A stretch of 64,000 bases of DNA, taken from NCBI RefSeq assembly GCF_030056705.1, contig NZ_JASHIC010000009.1:1-64000 (forward strand), in the 5' to 3' direction. The DNA is from Flectobacillus longus. Lineage in GTDB: Bacteria; Bacteroidota; Bacteroidia; Cytophagales; Spirosomataceae. The notes below the pieces were generated by a model that saw nothing but the letters and a program-made list of their open reading frames with translations, was not told where the DNA came from and did no database searches. Positions 18,021-26,572 of this stretch are shown here, piece by piece. Each line of letters opens with the position of its first letter. Position 1 is the first letter of the stretch. Both the position numbers and the translations under genes were made by a program.

Positions 18021-19196
18021 ATGAGACTATCACTTATCATTGGATTCCTCATTTTATTTCTCAGCGAAATACTAAAGGTTTACTTTATCATGCCATTCCC
18101 GGGGAGTCAACAGGCTGATACCATTGACCTTACCTATTTTATTCATCAATACATAGGATATTTTCGCACTATTGGATTACTCATTTTGATTTATCCTTTA
18201 TGGAAAAGCTTTAGTAATGGTTCAAAACTAACAAAGTTCATTTTGGGTAGCTTTACCTTACTTTGGCTAGGAGTAATATATATGTTTAATTTTCAGCTCA
18301 CAGCAGATCACATGTTTTACCAGCCTAAAAATAAGACCTTTACTAATGGAAAAGATAGTAAAATTGCTAAGGATAAATTGGTGATAGGAGTTGTGCATAA
18401 TGGACACGCAAAGGCCTATCCTATCCAACTCATTGGCTATCATCACCAAGTTATTGATACAGTTGGGGGTACGCCTATGATGATTACTTATTGTACAGTA
18501 TGTCGCACAGGTAGGGTGTATTTACCCTTTGTCAATGGGAAATACGAACAGTTTAGATTGGTGGGAATGGATCATTTTAATGCTATGTTCGAAGACCAAA
18601 CAACGGGTTCGTGGTGGCAACAAGCTACAGGAGAAGCAATTACGGGAAAACTTAAAGGACTTACTCTACCAAGCGTTCGCTCAGAACAAATGAGCCTTTC
18701 GGCATGGTTACAACTACATCCAAACTCCCTAATTATGCAACCTGACCCAGAGTTTAAGGAGGAATATGCAGGTTTGCAAAATTATGATACTGGCAAGGGA
18801 AAAAGTAATCTAACCACTAGAGACTCTCTCTCGTGGAAGCCAAAATCTTGGGTAATTGGTATTCTTTTGGGAAAAACAGCCAAGGCTTATGATTGGAATC
18901 AATTAGTAAAACAACAAATAATCTATGATACTGTAGAAAAATCAAATATTATAGTGGTTTTGGAAAATGATAAAAAAAGCTTCCATTCATTCAGAAGTGA
19001 AAGTCCTTTTGGTACACTACAGTTAGTTTTGAAAAAGAATCAATTGGTAGACAGTCAATCAGATGCTGTTTGGGATATGGATGGAAAATGTATTGCGGGT
19101 AAATACCAAGGTTCTTCACTACCTAAAATTGAGGCCTATCAAGAATTTTGGCATTCATGGCAAACATTCCAGCCCAATACGCTGATTATGGAGTAG
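18021..19196 (+). CDS. DUF3179-family membrane-anchored protein
   Basis: 391 residues. Three hydrophobic segments at the N-terminus (about residues 3-25, 45-65 and 73-93) are followed by an extracytoplasmic DUF3179 domain. Signature stretches are NGHAKAYPIQLIGYHHQVID, the cysteine motif TYCTVCRTGRVY, DQTTGSWWQQATGEAITG and the late AVWDMDGKCI. The function of DUF3179 is unknown; the paired cysteines and conserved histidines suggest metal or redox binding, which is speculation. It is separated from the AhpD cluster by 333 bases and is convergent with the GH16 gene. Confidence 0.85.
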   Translation: MRLSLIIGFLILFLSEILKVYFIMPFPGSQQADTIDLTYFIHQYIGYFRTIGLLILIYPLWKSFSNGSKLTKFILGSFTLLWLGVIYMFNFQLTADHMFYQPKNKTFTNGKDSKIAKDKLVIGVVHNGHAKAYPIQLIGYHHQVIDTVGGTPMMITYCTVCRTGRVYLPFVNGKYEQFRLVGMDHFNAMFEDQTTGSWWQQATGEAITGKLKGLTLPSVRSEQMSLSAWLQLHPNSLIMQPDPEFKEEYAGLQNYDTGKGKSNLTTRDSLSWKPKSWVIGILLGKTAKAYDWNQLVKQQIIYDTVEKSNIIVVLENDKKSFHSFRSESPFGTLQLVLKKNQLVDSQSDAVWDMDGKCIAGKYQGSSLPKIEAYQEFWHSWQTFQPNTLIME

Positions 19197-19227
19197 ACAT
19201 CAGAGTTCTTTTGTAATCTATAAACTG

Positions 19228-19329
19228 AGTCATTCCAAATTTCGTGAATGGTGATTATGTTTCATTTTTATTTTACCCGTAAATAAAAAATAATCCCCCA
19301 ACTACTAATTCACGAAATTTGGAATGACT
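19228..19329. repeat. Perfect 22-bp inverted repeat between convergent genes
   Basis: Arms 19228-19249 and 19308-19329 are exact reverse complements, separated by 58 bases that contain a smaller TTATTTT/AAATAAA pairing. The left arm resembles GAGTCATCACTAAATTCGTGA near 20245 on the other side of the GH16 gene. It can act as a bidirectional terminator; it may also be the end of a small mobile or repeat unit. Confidence 0.7.
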
Positions 19330-19338
19330 TATATTTTC

Positions 19339-20139
19339 CTATTTCTTTTGATACACTCTCACGTAATCAACCAACATCGACACAGGGAAAATAGCATCGT
19401 CGATACCCATTTTACCTCCCCAGTTTCCGCCAATGGCAAGATTTAGAATAATATATTCAGGCGAATCAAAAGGCCATTCAGCCTCCGTTTTATGCTCATT
19501 TGCAAATGAATGATACACTTTATTATCTAATAAAAAATCGATTCTATCCTTAGTCCATTCAATCGAATATACATGAAATTCACTGAATGGATTTGGTAAA
19601 TCAATAGCCTTACCACGTTGTGTGCCAATCACATGATTATATGCCTTTGTATGTACAGTACCATGCAATTTGCCTGGGTCATAGCCTACATGCTCCATAA
19701 TATCAATTTCACCACAATCAGGCCATTTGGTATTTTGAATCTTTTCGCCTAGCATCCAAATGGCAGGCCACGTTCCTTTACCTGCTGGTAATTTAGCTCT
19801 GACATCTACACGACCGTAAGTAAAATTAAACTTATTAGAAGTTGTCAGTCGTGCAGAAGTGTAGTTCTTATTTTCATGATTCTCCTTTTTGGCAATAATA
19901 TGCAAATAGCCATCTTTTACAACAGCATTGTTTATTTCTTTATTGGTATAAAACTGACTTTCGTTGTTTCCCCAGCCATTGGCATTGCCATGGGTGTCAA
20001 AATTCCATTTGGTCGTATCTGGTAAACCTTTGTAATTAAACTCATCTGACCAAATAAGGTCTTTTTTTGAATATTTGGTTTGGCTAAAAGAAGAAAACGA
20101 TGCCAGTCCAACGAAAGTAAATAATAAGTACTTTTTCAT
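19339..20139 (-). CDS. Secreted glycoside hydrolase family 16 (beta-1,3-glucanase type)
   Basis: 266 residues from the second ATG (20139), which begins the signal peptide MKKYLLFTFVGLASFSSFSQ; the upstream ATG adds three residues. The GH16 catalytic motif CGEIDIMEHVG is intact, with nucleophile Glu 144, Asp 146 and acid/base Glu 149. Family features around it include KGTWPAIWMLGE before and LHGTVHTKAYN and FHVYSIEWTKDRIDFLLDN after. The EIDIME form with the extra Met is typical of laminarinase-like members that cut beta-1,3-glucans such as laminarin. It is exported to the periplasm or outside. The DUF1080 gene is upstream on the same strand, separated by a hairpin repeat. Confidence 0.92.
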   Translation of the reverse strand: MKKYLLFTFVGLASFSSFSQTKYSKKDLIWSDEFNYKGLPDTTKWNFDTHGNANGWGNNESQFYTNKEINNAVVKDGYLHIIAKKENHENKNYTSARLTTSNKFNFTYGRVDVRAKLPAGKGTWPAIWMLGEKIQNTKWPDCGEIDIMEHVGYDPGKLHGTVHTKAYNHVIGTQRGKAIDLPNPFSEFHVYSIEWTKDRIDFLLDNKVYHSFANEHKTEAEWPFDSPEYIILNLAIGGNWGGKMGIDDAIFPVSMLVDYVRVYQKK

Positions 20140-20239
20140 AGAATACATAGTAAAATTGAAGGGTTTAAAAACGGTAAGCTATATAAAATGTATCAAAAAA
20201 GAAAGTTTGACTCTCGTGAATATACAACTGACACACATC

Positions 20240-20276
20240 AACATGAGTCATCACTAAATTCGTGAGGACTCATGTT
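20240..20276 (-). terminator. Hairpin repeat (28-bp repeat copy 2) between the DUF1080 and GH16 genes
   Basis: AACATGAGTC (20240-20249) pairs perfectly with GACTCATGTT (20267-20276), and an inner TCAC/GTGA pair extends the stem. The right part (20251-20278) matches 381-408. It lies just beyond the DUF1080 stop and may terminate that transcript. Confidence 0.55.
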
Positions 20277-20299
20277 TAAATAATTAAAAGGAAATAGTT

Positions 20300-20929
20300 T
20301 TATTTCAACAATTTGATTCTAATGTCCTTAAAATATGCCACGCTTTTAGGGTCATGTCCTTGTAGTGCGATAGTGCCTGAGCTAAGTCTTTTCTTTCCAC
20401 GATCTTCGGGTAGAGTTTCTGGCTCTGTATAATCTACAGCAAGTTTATCATTGATTTTGATAATTACTCTTTTATCCTTCACAATAATATGGTATTCATA
20501 CCACTCTTCATCTTTAGCCAAGTTTTCTTTTACATCATTTACTCCATACAAACTACCCGTTTTGCGCCAGTCGGTATGTGTTTGATTTACCTGTACTTCA
20601 TAGCCCTTTTCAGGCCATCCAGAAGCCTGATAACCTGTATGGATAAAAATCCCTGAATTAGAACCAGGTAAAGTTTTTGCTTTAATTTTTAACTCAAAGT
20701 TTTTAAAATCATGATTGCCAACAAGTCCCTCGTAAAACAGGTGTGTACGTTCACCAGCCACTTTTATTGTACCATCCTCGATAGAGAAAGTTTTAGGATT
20801 TTCTTCATTGACACGCCAGCCAGCAAAAGATTTTCCATCAAAAAGTGATACCCAACCTTTTTCTTTTTTCTGTGCAAAAGCCACTTGCACGGACATCAAC
20901 AAGCAAATAATAAATGATAGTTTTTTCAT
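20300..20929 (-). CDS. DUF1080 (3-keto-disaccharide hydrolase-like) secreted protein
   Basis: 209 residues with a signal peptide (MKKLSFIICLLMSVQVAFAQ). The domain starts with GWVSLFDGKSFAGWR, then NSGIFIHTGYQASGWPEKG, YEVQVNQTHTDWRKTGSLYG and EWYEYHIIVKDKRVIIKIN, the usual DUF1080 order. It is a concanavalin-like beta-sandwich; characterised members cleave 3-keto-glycosides made by sugar oxidoreductases. It acts in the periplasm or on the surface. The GH16 gene follows on the same strand, so the two may cooperate in glucan or glucoside breakdown, though a hairpin separates them. No matching glucoside 3-dehydrogenase gene is in the window. Confidence 0.9.
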   Translation of the reverse strand: MKKLSFIICLLMSVQVAFAQKKEKGWVSLFDGKSFAGWRVNEENPKTFSIEDGTIKVAGERTHLFYEGLVGNHDFKNFELKIKAKTLPGSNSGIFIHTGYQASGWPEKGYEVQVNQTHTDWRKTGSLYGVNDVKENLAKDEEWYEYHIIVKDKRVIIKINDKLAVDYTEPETLPEDRGKKRLSSGTIALQGHDPKSVAYFKDIRIKLLK

Positions 20930-21071
20930 GTGTATAGTTTTTATAGTCCTTTTGGGATAAGTTGTTTTTTACAACGCTAAAGTACAAATACTATTTGGGT
21001 ATCTCCACCAAAAATTGTCGTGTGGGGAAACATTTAGTATTCGTTACTTTCAATCAAATGTGATAATTAAC

Positions 21072-22121
21072 CTAACATAAAATCCAGATATAGTTTTGCT
21101 CGTTATTTGCTGGGTACTTTAATTTTGTCTCCTCTTTTATTCCTACACTAATATTAATACGACGACTCTCATCCATTTCGATTATTCCATTTCCATTCAT
21201 TTCTATTTCAAATGCGGTATTATCTTCAAAAGCAAAATGTTCTTTTTGAATAACCTGTCTTCCTTTACTGATATTTTGCATTTGTAATTCAATCGTTGGC
21301 GATGTTGAAATCACCTCTATTTGAAAGCCATTTAATTGAAAATTATCTCCTACGCTAACCCATTTAAGTAACCTTTTGACTAATTTATCCATAGTACTAT
21401 ATGGGTTTCGAGTGTAAAAAGGTGATTCGACAGAGTATTGAGTTCTTATCCATTCGCTATTTGTAATTGCATTTCTAACGTATGGATTAATTTCAGAGAA
21501 TAAATCAGTATTTTTAGCATAATTGGCTAAGGGTGTATTTCTTCTGATATATCCTACTAAACACTCCTCGTCTATACACTGGTTATTGGTATTACAATTC
21601 AGTACTTTTCCTTTTTCTGTTTTACAATGTACTTTAGAGAATACATCACTAATTTGCTCAAAATGCAATAAAAACCATATTTCAATAGAACGACTTGAAA
21701 AAGCTATATGTAAATTTGGAGTTTCTCTAGCCATTTCTGCAGCTCGTTGGTGTCCTGAATGACCATCTAAATCGTAGACAGCCCAGCCCTCTGAATAGCC
21801 TTCTTGAAGAGCTTTTTGTACTGTGCGAACATACCTTACAGGTTGCTCATTGTTTTCATTCTCTAAAATGACATCTATTCCGTCGTTTTCTACTATATCC
21901 AAGAATTTTCGTTTAGGACGTTTGGTTTTGTGTGTGTTTTCTTGCTGGGTTGGTATAATAGTTTCAATCGGAGGTTTAGGAGATATTTCGATATAATCCC
22001 AGCACCCTGTATCAATAGCTTGCTTTTTTAAATGGAATAAATAATTTGGTGCAGTGTGTGAATCTTCGCACACAATAACCAACGTTTGGTGAAAAGAACG
22101 GGGTTTAGCTATTCGTGTCAT
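21072..22121 (-). CDS. rloB: RloB-like (AbiLii-type) defence protein with C-terminal extension
   Basis: 349 residues. The N-terminal two thirds follow the RloB pattern: LVIVCEDSHTAPNYLFHLKK (Glu 19), an acidic motif GWAVYDLDGHSGHQRA (Asp 117, Asp 119) and SSRSIEIWFLLHFEQ. This is a Toprim-like nuclease arrangement. RloB proteins are usually around 200-230 residues by my recollection; here a stretch at about residues 50-105 and about 120 residues after position 230 are extra, the latter beta-rich. It starts 5 bases after the RloA-like ATPase gene, so they are translated together. Pairs of this type are known as RloAB or AbiL and act in phage defence, often by abortive infection. Confidence 0.8.
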   Translation of the reverse strand: MTRIAKPRSFHQTLVIVCEDSHTAPNYLFHLKKQAIDTGCWDYIEISPKPPIETIIPTQQENTHKTKRPKRKFLDIVENDGIDVILENENNEQPVRYVRTVQKALQEGYSEGWAVYDLDGHSGHQRAAEMARETPNLHIAFSSRSIEIWFLLHFEQISDVFSKVHCKTEKGKVLNCNTNNQCIDEECLVGYIRRNTPLANYAKNTDLFSEINPYVRNAITNSEWIRTQYSVESPFYTRNPYSTMDKLVKRLLKWVSVGDNFQLNGFQIEVISTSPTIELQMQNISKGRQVIQKEHFAFEDNTAFEIEMNGNGIIEMDESRRINISVGIKEETKLKYPANNEQNYIWILC

Positions 22122-22126
22122 ATCAA

Positions 22127-23437
22127 TTATAGAGATAATAACGATTCTTGAATATTAGGCAAAGCTCCAAATTTTCCAGCCATATACCATTTATCAAAGG
22201 GAATATCTTCTCTTACTCCTTCAAAATCTTGGGCAGAATATAGTTCTGACTCACCAAATTTATTCTTTTGTGTAAACCAAATCTGGTCTGAACGAAACAT
22301 ATCTTTATCCATCAAAAGTGGCTCATGTGTAGAAAAAATAATTTGAGCATTTCCTTTATTTATATTTGTATTATGAAATAATTGTATGAAAAAACGAGAA
22401 ATTTTAGGGTGTAAGCTATTATCTAATTCATCAAAAACGATTAATCCCCCTTTTTCAAACTTTTTCAAAATTAGACCCCCTATAGCAAAAATAGCATTTG
22501 TACCAAGTGAGATATTATTTCGAAAGTCAAAATTTTCATGACCAATAACTTCCCCGTTTTCATATACTTTATGCTCCCCCATAATTCGTAAACGGTTGTC
22601 CTCAATAATTTTATCTTTTATTGTATCAGGCAAAGGGAGCTTTTTGATTGAGTCGATCTCCTTAATAGACATCTCGCCAGCAAAAATATTTTCAATTTGC
22701 GTATCTCCTACTTTTATTAGAGAAACTAATTTTTCCGTAAATGCTTCATTTTCTGATTTTGTTATTTCTTTACCTATTATATCCACTAAACGATAAACTT
22801 GATTTTCATCTAATACATTTCCCATACTTAAATTACTAAAAAAACGATACACAGGATTAAGTAATTCATGAGGTTCTGAGCCAAATTTTGAGAGAATTAA
22901 CTGATTTTTCAAAAACTTGTCTGGAATACCTTTTTTCTTTAAATCATCACCTCTTTTTATTTCATGATAATCTCCCTCTAATCGCTTTCTTTTAAATAAA
23001 TTGGCAGGTTGACTATTAGGATAATAATCAAGGCTTTCTGCTATGATTTCTGTATCATTATATTCAATTGAGTAATGATATTTTATGTAGTGAACATCTC
23101 CCTTTAACAAAAAGGTAATATCAAATTTTGTTGGTTTGTTTCTTGAGTTGTTATCTAAAAGGAAAGGTTCATAACAATCAATGGTTCTATCTAATTTGAA
23201 AGTGTCTGAGCTTGTAACTAAAAATTTAAAAGCATGAAATGCTTTTAAAAAATTACTTTTCCCAGAGGCATTTGCACCAAAAATAACACCTGATTTTAAG
23301 AGACGTACAGATGAGTTTTTGGGTAATAACACTTCAACCACATTATTGGGTTTACTTTTTGTAGTTTCTGCTACAAATGAGAAAACTTGTTGAGTTTTAA
23401 ATGATCTAAAGTTTTCTATTTTGAATTCTAAAACCAT
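22127..23437 (-). CDS. rloA: RloA-like (AbiLi-type) AAA/ABC-class ATPase
   Basis: 436 residues. It begins with LEFKIENFRSFKTQQVFSF, typical of the AAA_15/OLD-like SMC-related ATPases. Walker A is GANASGKS (54-61), Walker B is GLIVFDELDNSLHP (331-344) and a switch histidine lies in IIFSTHEPLL. Together with the RloB-like protein directly downstream it forms a two-gene defence unit; the ATPase is thought to sense invasion and control the Toprim effector. The cytoplasmic protein has no membrane segment. A TATATTTG promoter element lies 33 bases before its ATG. No restriction-modification genes are adjacent, although RloAB is often found near them. Confidence 0.85.
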   Translation of the reverse strand: MVLEFKIENFRSFKTQQVFSFVAETTKSKPNNVVEVLLPKNSSVRLLKSGVIFGANASGKSNFLKAFHAFKFLVTSSDTFKLDRTIDCYEPFLLDNNSRNKPTKFDITFLLKGDVHYIKYHYSIEYNDTEIIAESLDYYPNSQPANLFKRKRLEGDYHEIKRGDDLKKKGIPDKFLKNQLILSKFGSEPHELLNPVYRFFSNLSMGNVLDENQVYRLVDIIGKEITKSENEAFTEKLVSLIKVGDTQIENIFAGEMSIKEIDSIKKLPLPDTIKDKIIEDNRLRIMGEHKVYENGEVIGHENFDFRNNISLGTNAIFAIGGLILKKFEKGGLIVFDELDNSLHPKISRFFIQLFHNTNINKGNAQIIFSTHEPLLMDKDMFRSDQIWFTQKNKFGESELYSAQDFEGVREDIPFDKWYMAGKFGALPNIQESLLSL

Positions 23438-23469
23438 ATTAAATTATCTTTAATTTTGTGTTTTTTTTA

Positions 23470-23477
23470 CAAATATA
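23470..23477 (-). promoter_or_regulatory. Candidate -7 element of the rloAB operon
   Basis: Minus strand reads TATATTTG, a perfect TAnnTTTG match, 32 bases before the start codon of the ATPase gene. I see no clear TTTG -33 element at the proper distance. Confidence 0.5.
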
Positions 23478-23558
23478 AATATTATTCCCTCTTTTATATT
23501 TCATCTAAATCTAATTTTTACAATTATTATTATAAATTTAGTTCTAGGATAACCTAAT

Positions 23559-23616
23559 GATTCCACTACTAGAAGATTCTATTTTTCTACAAACAAAATC
23601 TTTTGGTAGTGAAATC
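23559..23616. repeat. Imperfect palindrome in the gap 23438-23767
   Basis: The 330-base gap between the divergent rloA and DUF4143 genes contains an imperfect inverted repeat: 23559-23578 pairs with 23597-23616 at about 17 of 20 positions, and further matches (CTAGG) extend outward. It may be a degraded small repeat element or a structured leader. Nothing else is evident in the gap apart from the rloA -7 element. Confidence 0.45.
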
Positions 23617-23767
23617 GGAACCTAGTATTCAACCACAAAAAATCAGCATTAAGTTTTTATTCTTACTGAGGAATCGACATTAGACTTTTTTTCCTTTTAA
23701 AAAATGTAATAACTTTTATTTATTCATCTGAAAAAATGTATTTTTACACAAAAAATCAATTGAAAAA

Positions 23768-25051
23768 ATGTTAAGAAGCCTTTATAAAGATTTAGTTCAT
23801 TGGAAAAATTCACCCAATCGTAAACCGCTTATTTTGCAAGGAGCAAGACAAGTAGGAAAAACTTGGTTGATGAAGGACTTTGGAAAACAGGAGTTTGAAC
23901 ATACGGTTTATCTAAACTTTGAGAGTAGCGAAAGGCTAAAGAACTTATTTTTAGTCGATTTTGACATACAACGCATTATTACCACGATTGAAATTGAAGT
24001 AGGCTACAAAATTCAGGCAGACAAATGTTTACTCATTTTCGATGAAATTCAAGAAGCTGAAAAAGGTCTTACGGCCTTGAAGTACTTCTATGAGCAAGCT
24101 CCAGAATATTATATCATTGCTGCTGGTTCGCTTTTGGGCGTTTCTTTACAAAAAAGTACCTCTTTTCCTGTTGGGAAAGTAGATTTTTTGCAAATGTATC
24201 CGATGAGCTTTGCAGAGTTTTTAGAAAATACTGGTCAGCAACTACTTTTAGCCCAACTTGAAGCCGAAAATTGGGCAGTAATAGATACTTTTCATGATAA
24301 ATTAGTCGATTTACTACGACGTTATTATTTCATAGGTGGTATGCCCGAAGCAGTTGTTAATTATATCCAATTTCAAGATTTATATCAAGTACGAGAGATT
24401 CAAAATAAAATTCTGTTGGGTTATGAAAATGACTTTGCCAAGTACGCTCCCATCGAAACAGTGCCAAGAATTCGATTGGTTTGGAGTCATTTGATTAGTC
24501 AATTGGCAAAAGAGAATCGGAAATTTATTTACGGGCAAATCAAGAAGGGTTCAAGAGCAAAAGACTTTGAAACGGCAATCAGATGGCTTACCGATGCAGG
24601 CTTAGTGTTAAAAGTTAATATTGTTGAAAAACCCAATATCCCGCTAAGTGCTTATGCAGACATTGATATTTTCAAGTTGTTTTGTTTGGACGTGGGTTTG
24701 CTCAATGCCATGGCAGGCATTTCGCCCAAAATATTGTTAGAGAAAAACAGTATTCTGACAGAATTTAAAGGTGCCCTAACCGAGCAGTTTGTGGCACAGC
24801 AATTAAAAATCAAACATGAAATCTATTACTGGTCTGCTCCAAATGCCACTGCCGAAATAGATTTTATGATTCAAAAAGAACAAACAATTATTCCGATAGA
24901 AGTAAAAGCCGAAGAAAACCTGAAATCGAAAAGTCTGAAAGTGTTTGTCGACAAATTCCAAACACAGCAGAATCTTCGGTTTTCAATGAACAATCATCGA
25001 GTGCAAGACTGGATGACGAATATGCCTTTGTATTCGGTGAATAATTTGTAA
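23768..25051 (+). CDS. ATPase of the AAA_14/DUF4143 family
   Basis: 427 residues with the family layout: N-terminal ATPase with Walker A GARQVGKT (25-32), Walker B LLIFDEIQEA (88-97) and sensor AAGSLLGV, then the DUF4143 C-terminal domain containing LTEFKGALTEQFVAQQL, EIYYWSAPNATAEIDFMIQ and IPIEVKAEENLKS. The last part resembles a PD-(D/E)xK nuclease-like fold (Glu, Asp, EVK). Cellular function is unknown; these stand-alone genes are common and variable between strains. It faces away from the rloAB pair, and the combination suggests a small variable or defence region. I see no partner gene in an operon with it. Confidence 0.88.
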   Translation: MLRSLYKDLVHWKNSPNRKPLILQGARQVGKTWLMKDFGKQEFEHTVYLNFESSERLKNLFLVDFDIQRIITTIEIEVGYKIQADKCLLIFDEIQEAEKGLTALKYFYEQAPEYYIIAAGSLLGVSLQKSTSFPVGKVDFLQMYPMSFAEFLENTGQQLLLAQLEAENWAVIDTFHDKLVDLLRRYYFIGGMPEAVVNYIQFQDLYQVREIQNKILLGYENDFAKYAPIETVPRIRLVWSHLISQLAKENRKFIYGQIKKGSRAKDFETAIRWLTDAGLVLKVNIVEKPNIPLSAYADIDIFKLFCLDVGLLNAMAGISPKILLEKNSILTEFKGALTEQFVAQQLKIKHEIYYWSAPNATAEIDFMIQKEQTIIPIEVKAEENLKSKSLKVFVDKFQTQQNLRFSMNNHRVQDWMTNMPLYSVNNL

Positions 25052-25103
25052 GTAATTGTCTATCAAGCATTAGGCAAAAATATTTACCTTTGTTGGATTT
25101 ATC

Positions 25104-25721
25104 TTACAAACCCAATTTTGCCTTCAATTCGGCAATTTCAGCTTCTAAGTTTTTGATATGTTCATATTGTGGTTTCAAAACTTCCTCTATTTCTTCAACC
25201 GTAAATCGAGGGGTAATATGTTGTGGGCAATTCCAATCGAAAGCTTCTATATTGAACACCATCATTCTTTCTGGTTTGAACTTATAGTCTTCCAAATCAA
25301 GCTTTTGTAATAGTTCAGGATTATCATTCAGCTCAACAATTTCAGCTTTGGCGTACAACTTCAAGCGTTTTTTATTGGGGTAATCAACCATAAATAGCGA
25401 CACCTTGTTATTAGTCAACAGATTACCTACAGAAATATATTGCATGTTACCTTTAAAATCTATAAACCCTAATCGATTTTCGTCCAACACTTTCAAAAAC
25501 CCCTTAGGTCCACCACGATGCTGAATATATGGAAACCCATTTTCTCCTGTAGTTGCCATATAGAAACTATCTCTTTGAGCAATAAAACTTTGCTCATACT
25601 TACCCAAACCTGTATAAGTAGTCTGCTTTTCCATTCTGGAATACATCGCACGACTACCATGTTGTTCTTGTAGTTTTTTAGCTGCTGAGCTAAAGCCTAT
25701 TTCTGCAAAATTTTTCGCCAT
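25104..25721 (-). CDS. Pyridoxamine-5'-phosphate-oxidase-like FMN-binding protein
   Basis: 205 residues. The split-barrel flavin fold is indicated by AQRDSFYMATTGENGFPYIQ, HRGGPKGFLKVLDENRLGF, GNMQYISVGNLLTNNKVSLF and the later WNCPQHITPRFT. This subfamily is annotated as PNPOx-related FMN-binding; it is not the true PdxH. Substrate unknown. The C-terminus ends in a short coiled coil (EHIKNLEAEIAELKAKLGL). It is cytoplasmic. A small gene lies 58 bases upstream on the same strand and the two probably share the promoter at 26023. Confidence 0.88.
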   Translation of the reverse strand: MAKNFAEIGFSSAAKKLQEQHGSRAMYSRMEKQTTYTGLGKYEQSFIAQRDSFYMATTGENGFPYIQHRGGPKGFLKVLDENRLGFIDFKGNMQYISVGNLLTNNKVSLFMVDYPNKKRLKLYAKAEIVELNDNPELLQKLDLEDYKFKPERMMVFNIEAFDWNCPQHITPRFTVEEIEEVLKPQYEHIKNLEAEIAELKAKLGL

Positions 25722-25779
25722 GATTTCTATAATATTATCCCTAAGAATATTTCACCTTAATTCTTAGCATATTCATTTT

Positions 25780-25956
25780 CTAGTTTTTATCAGGAGCTTC
25801 CGTTTCATACTGTGCCAAAACTTTATCCCATTGTGTATCGCCACATTCATCTGGAATTACTACCTCTTGCTCATCGTTAAGTTGCACTTGTTTGGGTTGT
25901 GTTGCCAATAAGGTTGCCAAATCCAATTTTACGGGTACTGATTTCTTAGTTTCCAT
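25780..25956 (-). CDS. Small acidic protein of unknown function
   Basis: 58 residues from the ATG at 25956 (METKKSVPVKLDLATLLATQ). A longer frame starting at 26025 would add residues that overlap the promoter region, so I prefer the shorter one. The product is hydrophilic and acidic at the end (DECGDTQWDKVLAQYETEAP) with a single Cys and no membrane segment. No family recognised. Position directly upstream of the FMN-binding protein gene suggests co-transcription. Confidence 0.5.
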   Translation of the reverse strand: METKKSVPVKLDLATLLATQPKQVQLNDEQEVVIPDECGDTQWDKVLAQYETEAPDKN

Positions 25957-26022
25957 TGTCGTATTCTGGTTTATGAAATAAATGAAATTCATTCTATTTT
26001 TTTCTCTTGAAAATCTACAAAA

Positions 26023-26030
26023 CAAAGATA
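26023..26030 (-). promoter_or_regulatory. Candidate -7 element for the small gene and PNPOx-like gene
   Basis: Minus strand reads TATCTTTG (TAnnTTTG), 66 bases before the ATG at 25956. No good -33 TTTG is seen at 17-23 bases. The gap 25957-26384 otherwise contains AT-rich DNA and the palindrome at 26326. Confidence 0.45.
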
Positions 26031-26325
26031 GTAATAAATTTCACAAATTATACAGACTTGTCTGTCTATTTTTGAAATTTATTTTTCATGTTTACCACAG
26101 CTCAAATTTTCAAAACTATCAAATATTAATTGCGCCATAATCGTCCGTTTTCTGGTACAAGATTTTTACAAAGATTTTAAGATTCTTTAAAAGAGTTTTA
26201 TTGTACCAATTTGTTATATCTTTTTCAAAATACCAATTATTTTAATTTTACTTGTTTAAGGTACAAAATGGCTTATTCTGCTGCACTTGTAGTTACTAGT
26301 TAAAATAATTTGGGAAAAATCATCA

Positions 26326-26358
26326 ATATATAATCTATAATATCTATAGATTATATAT
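26326..26358. promoter_or_regulatory. Operator-like palindrome overlapping a TATATTTG element
   Basis: Perfect 14-bp arms (26326-26339 and 26345-26358) around a 5-base spacer. The core AATCTATA-N5-TATAGATT recurs exactly, with the same spacing, at 35242-35262 upstream of the second susC. The right arm runs into TATATTTG (26356-26363), a perfect -7 match for plus-strand transcription of the following genes. A dimeric regulator binding over the promoter is the simplest reading. Confidence 0.55.
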
Positions 26359-26384
26359 ATTTGTTAAAAAATAATTAAAACATT

Positions 26385-26543
26385 ATGAGAGCTCTTATCT
26401 TTTCATTGGCTACTAGGTTCATTGGTTTACTTCCGCCATTGGTTATTGCTTTAGTGACTTTAGTTAGTAATCCTAATCTTCACAAGAAAAAGCAACAGAG
26501 TATCATAAATAGTCACAAAGCATATTTATCAAAAATTAAATAG
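26385..26543 (+). CDS. Possible small membrane protein (52 residues)
   Basis: An ATG frame 22 bases after a TATATTTG promoter element encodes MRALIFSLATRFIGLLPPLV followed by more hydrophobic residues and a basic tail with KKKQQS. One membrane segment of about 24 residues is predicted by eye. No family recognised. It ends 29 bases before the TPR gene and could be its leader cistron. Because it is short it could also be chance; the promoter and hydrophobic/basic composition favour a gene. Confidence 0.4.
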   Translation: MRALIFSLATRFIGLLPPLVIALVTLVSNPNLHKKKQQSIINSHKAYLSKIK

Positions 26544-26572
26544 CATAGCTGTTCGCTACGAATTTATAGTTT

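Noticed and set aside
23768-25051. DUF4143 ATPase as a third component of the RloAB system
   Set aside because: It is divergent, 330 bases away, and such ATPases occur widely as stand-alone genes. Proximity alone is not enough.
25085-25092. Plus-strand TACCTTTG promoter-like element
   Set aside because: It points into the antisense of the FMN-binding protein gene, has no -33 TTG at a suitable distance and no downstream gene.
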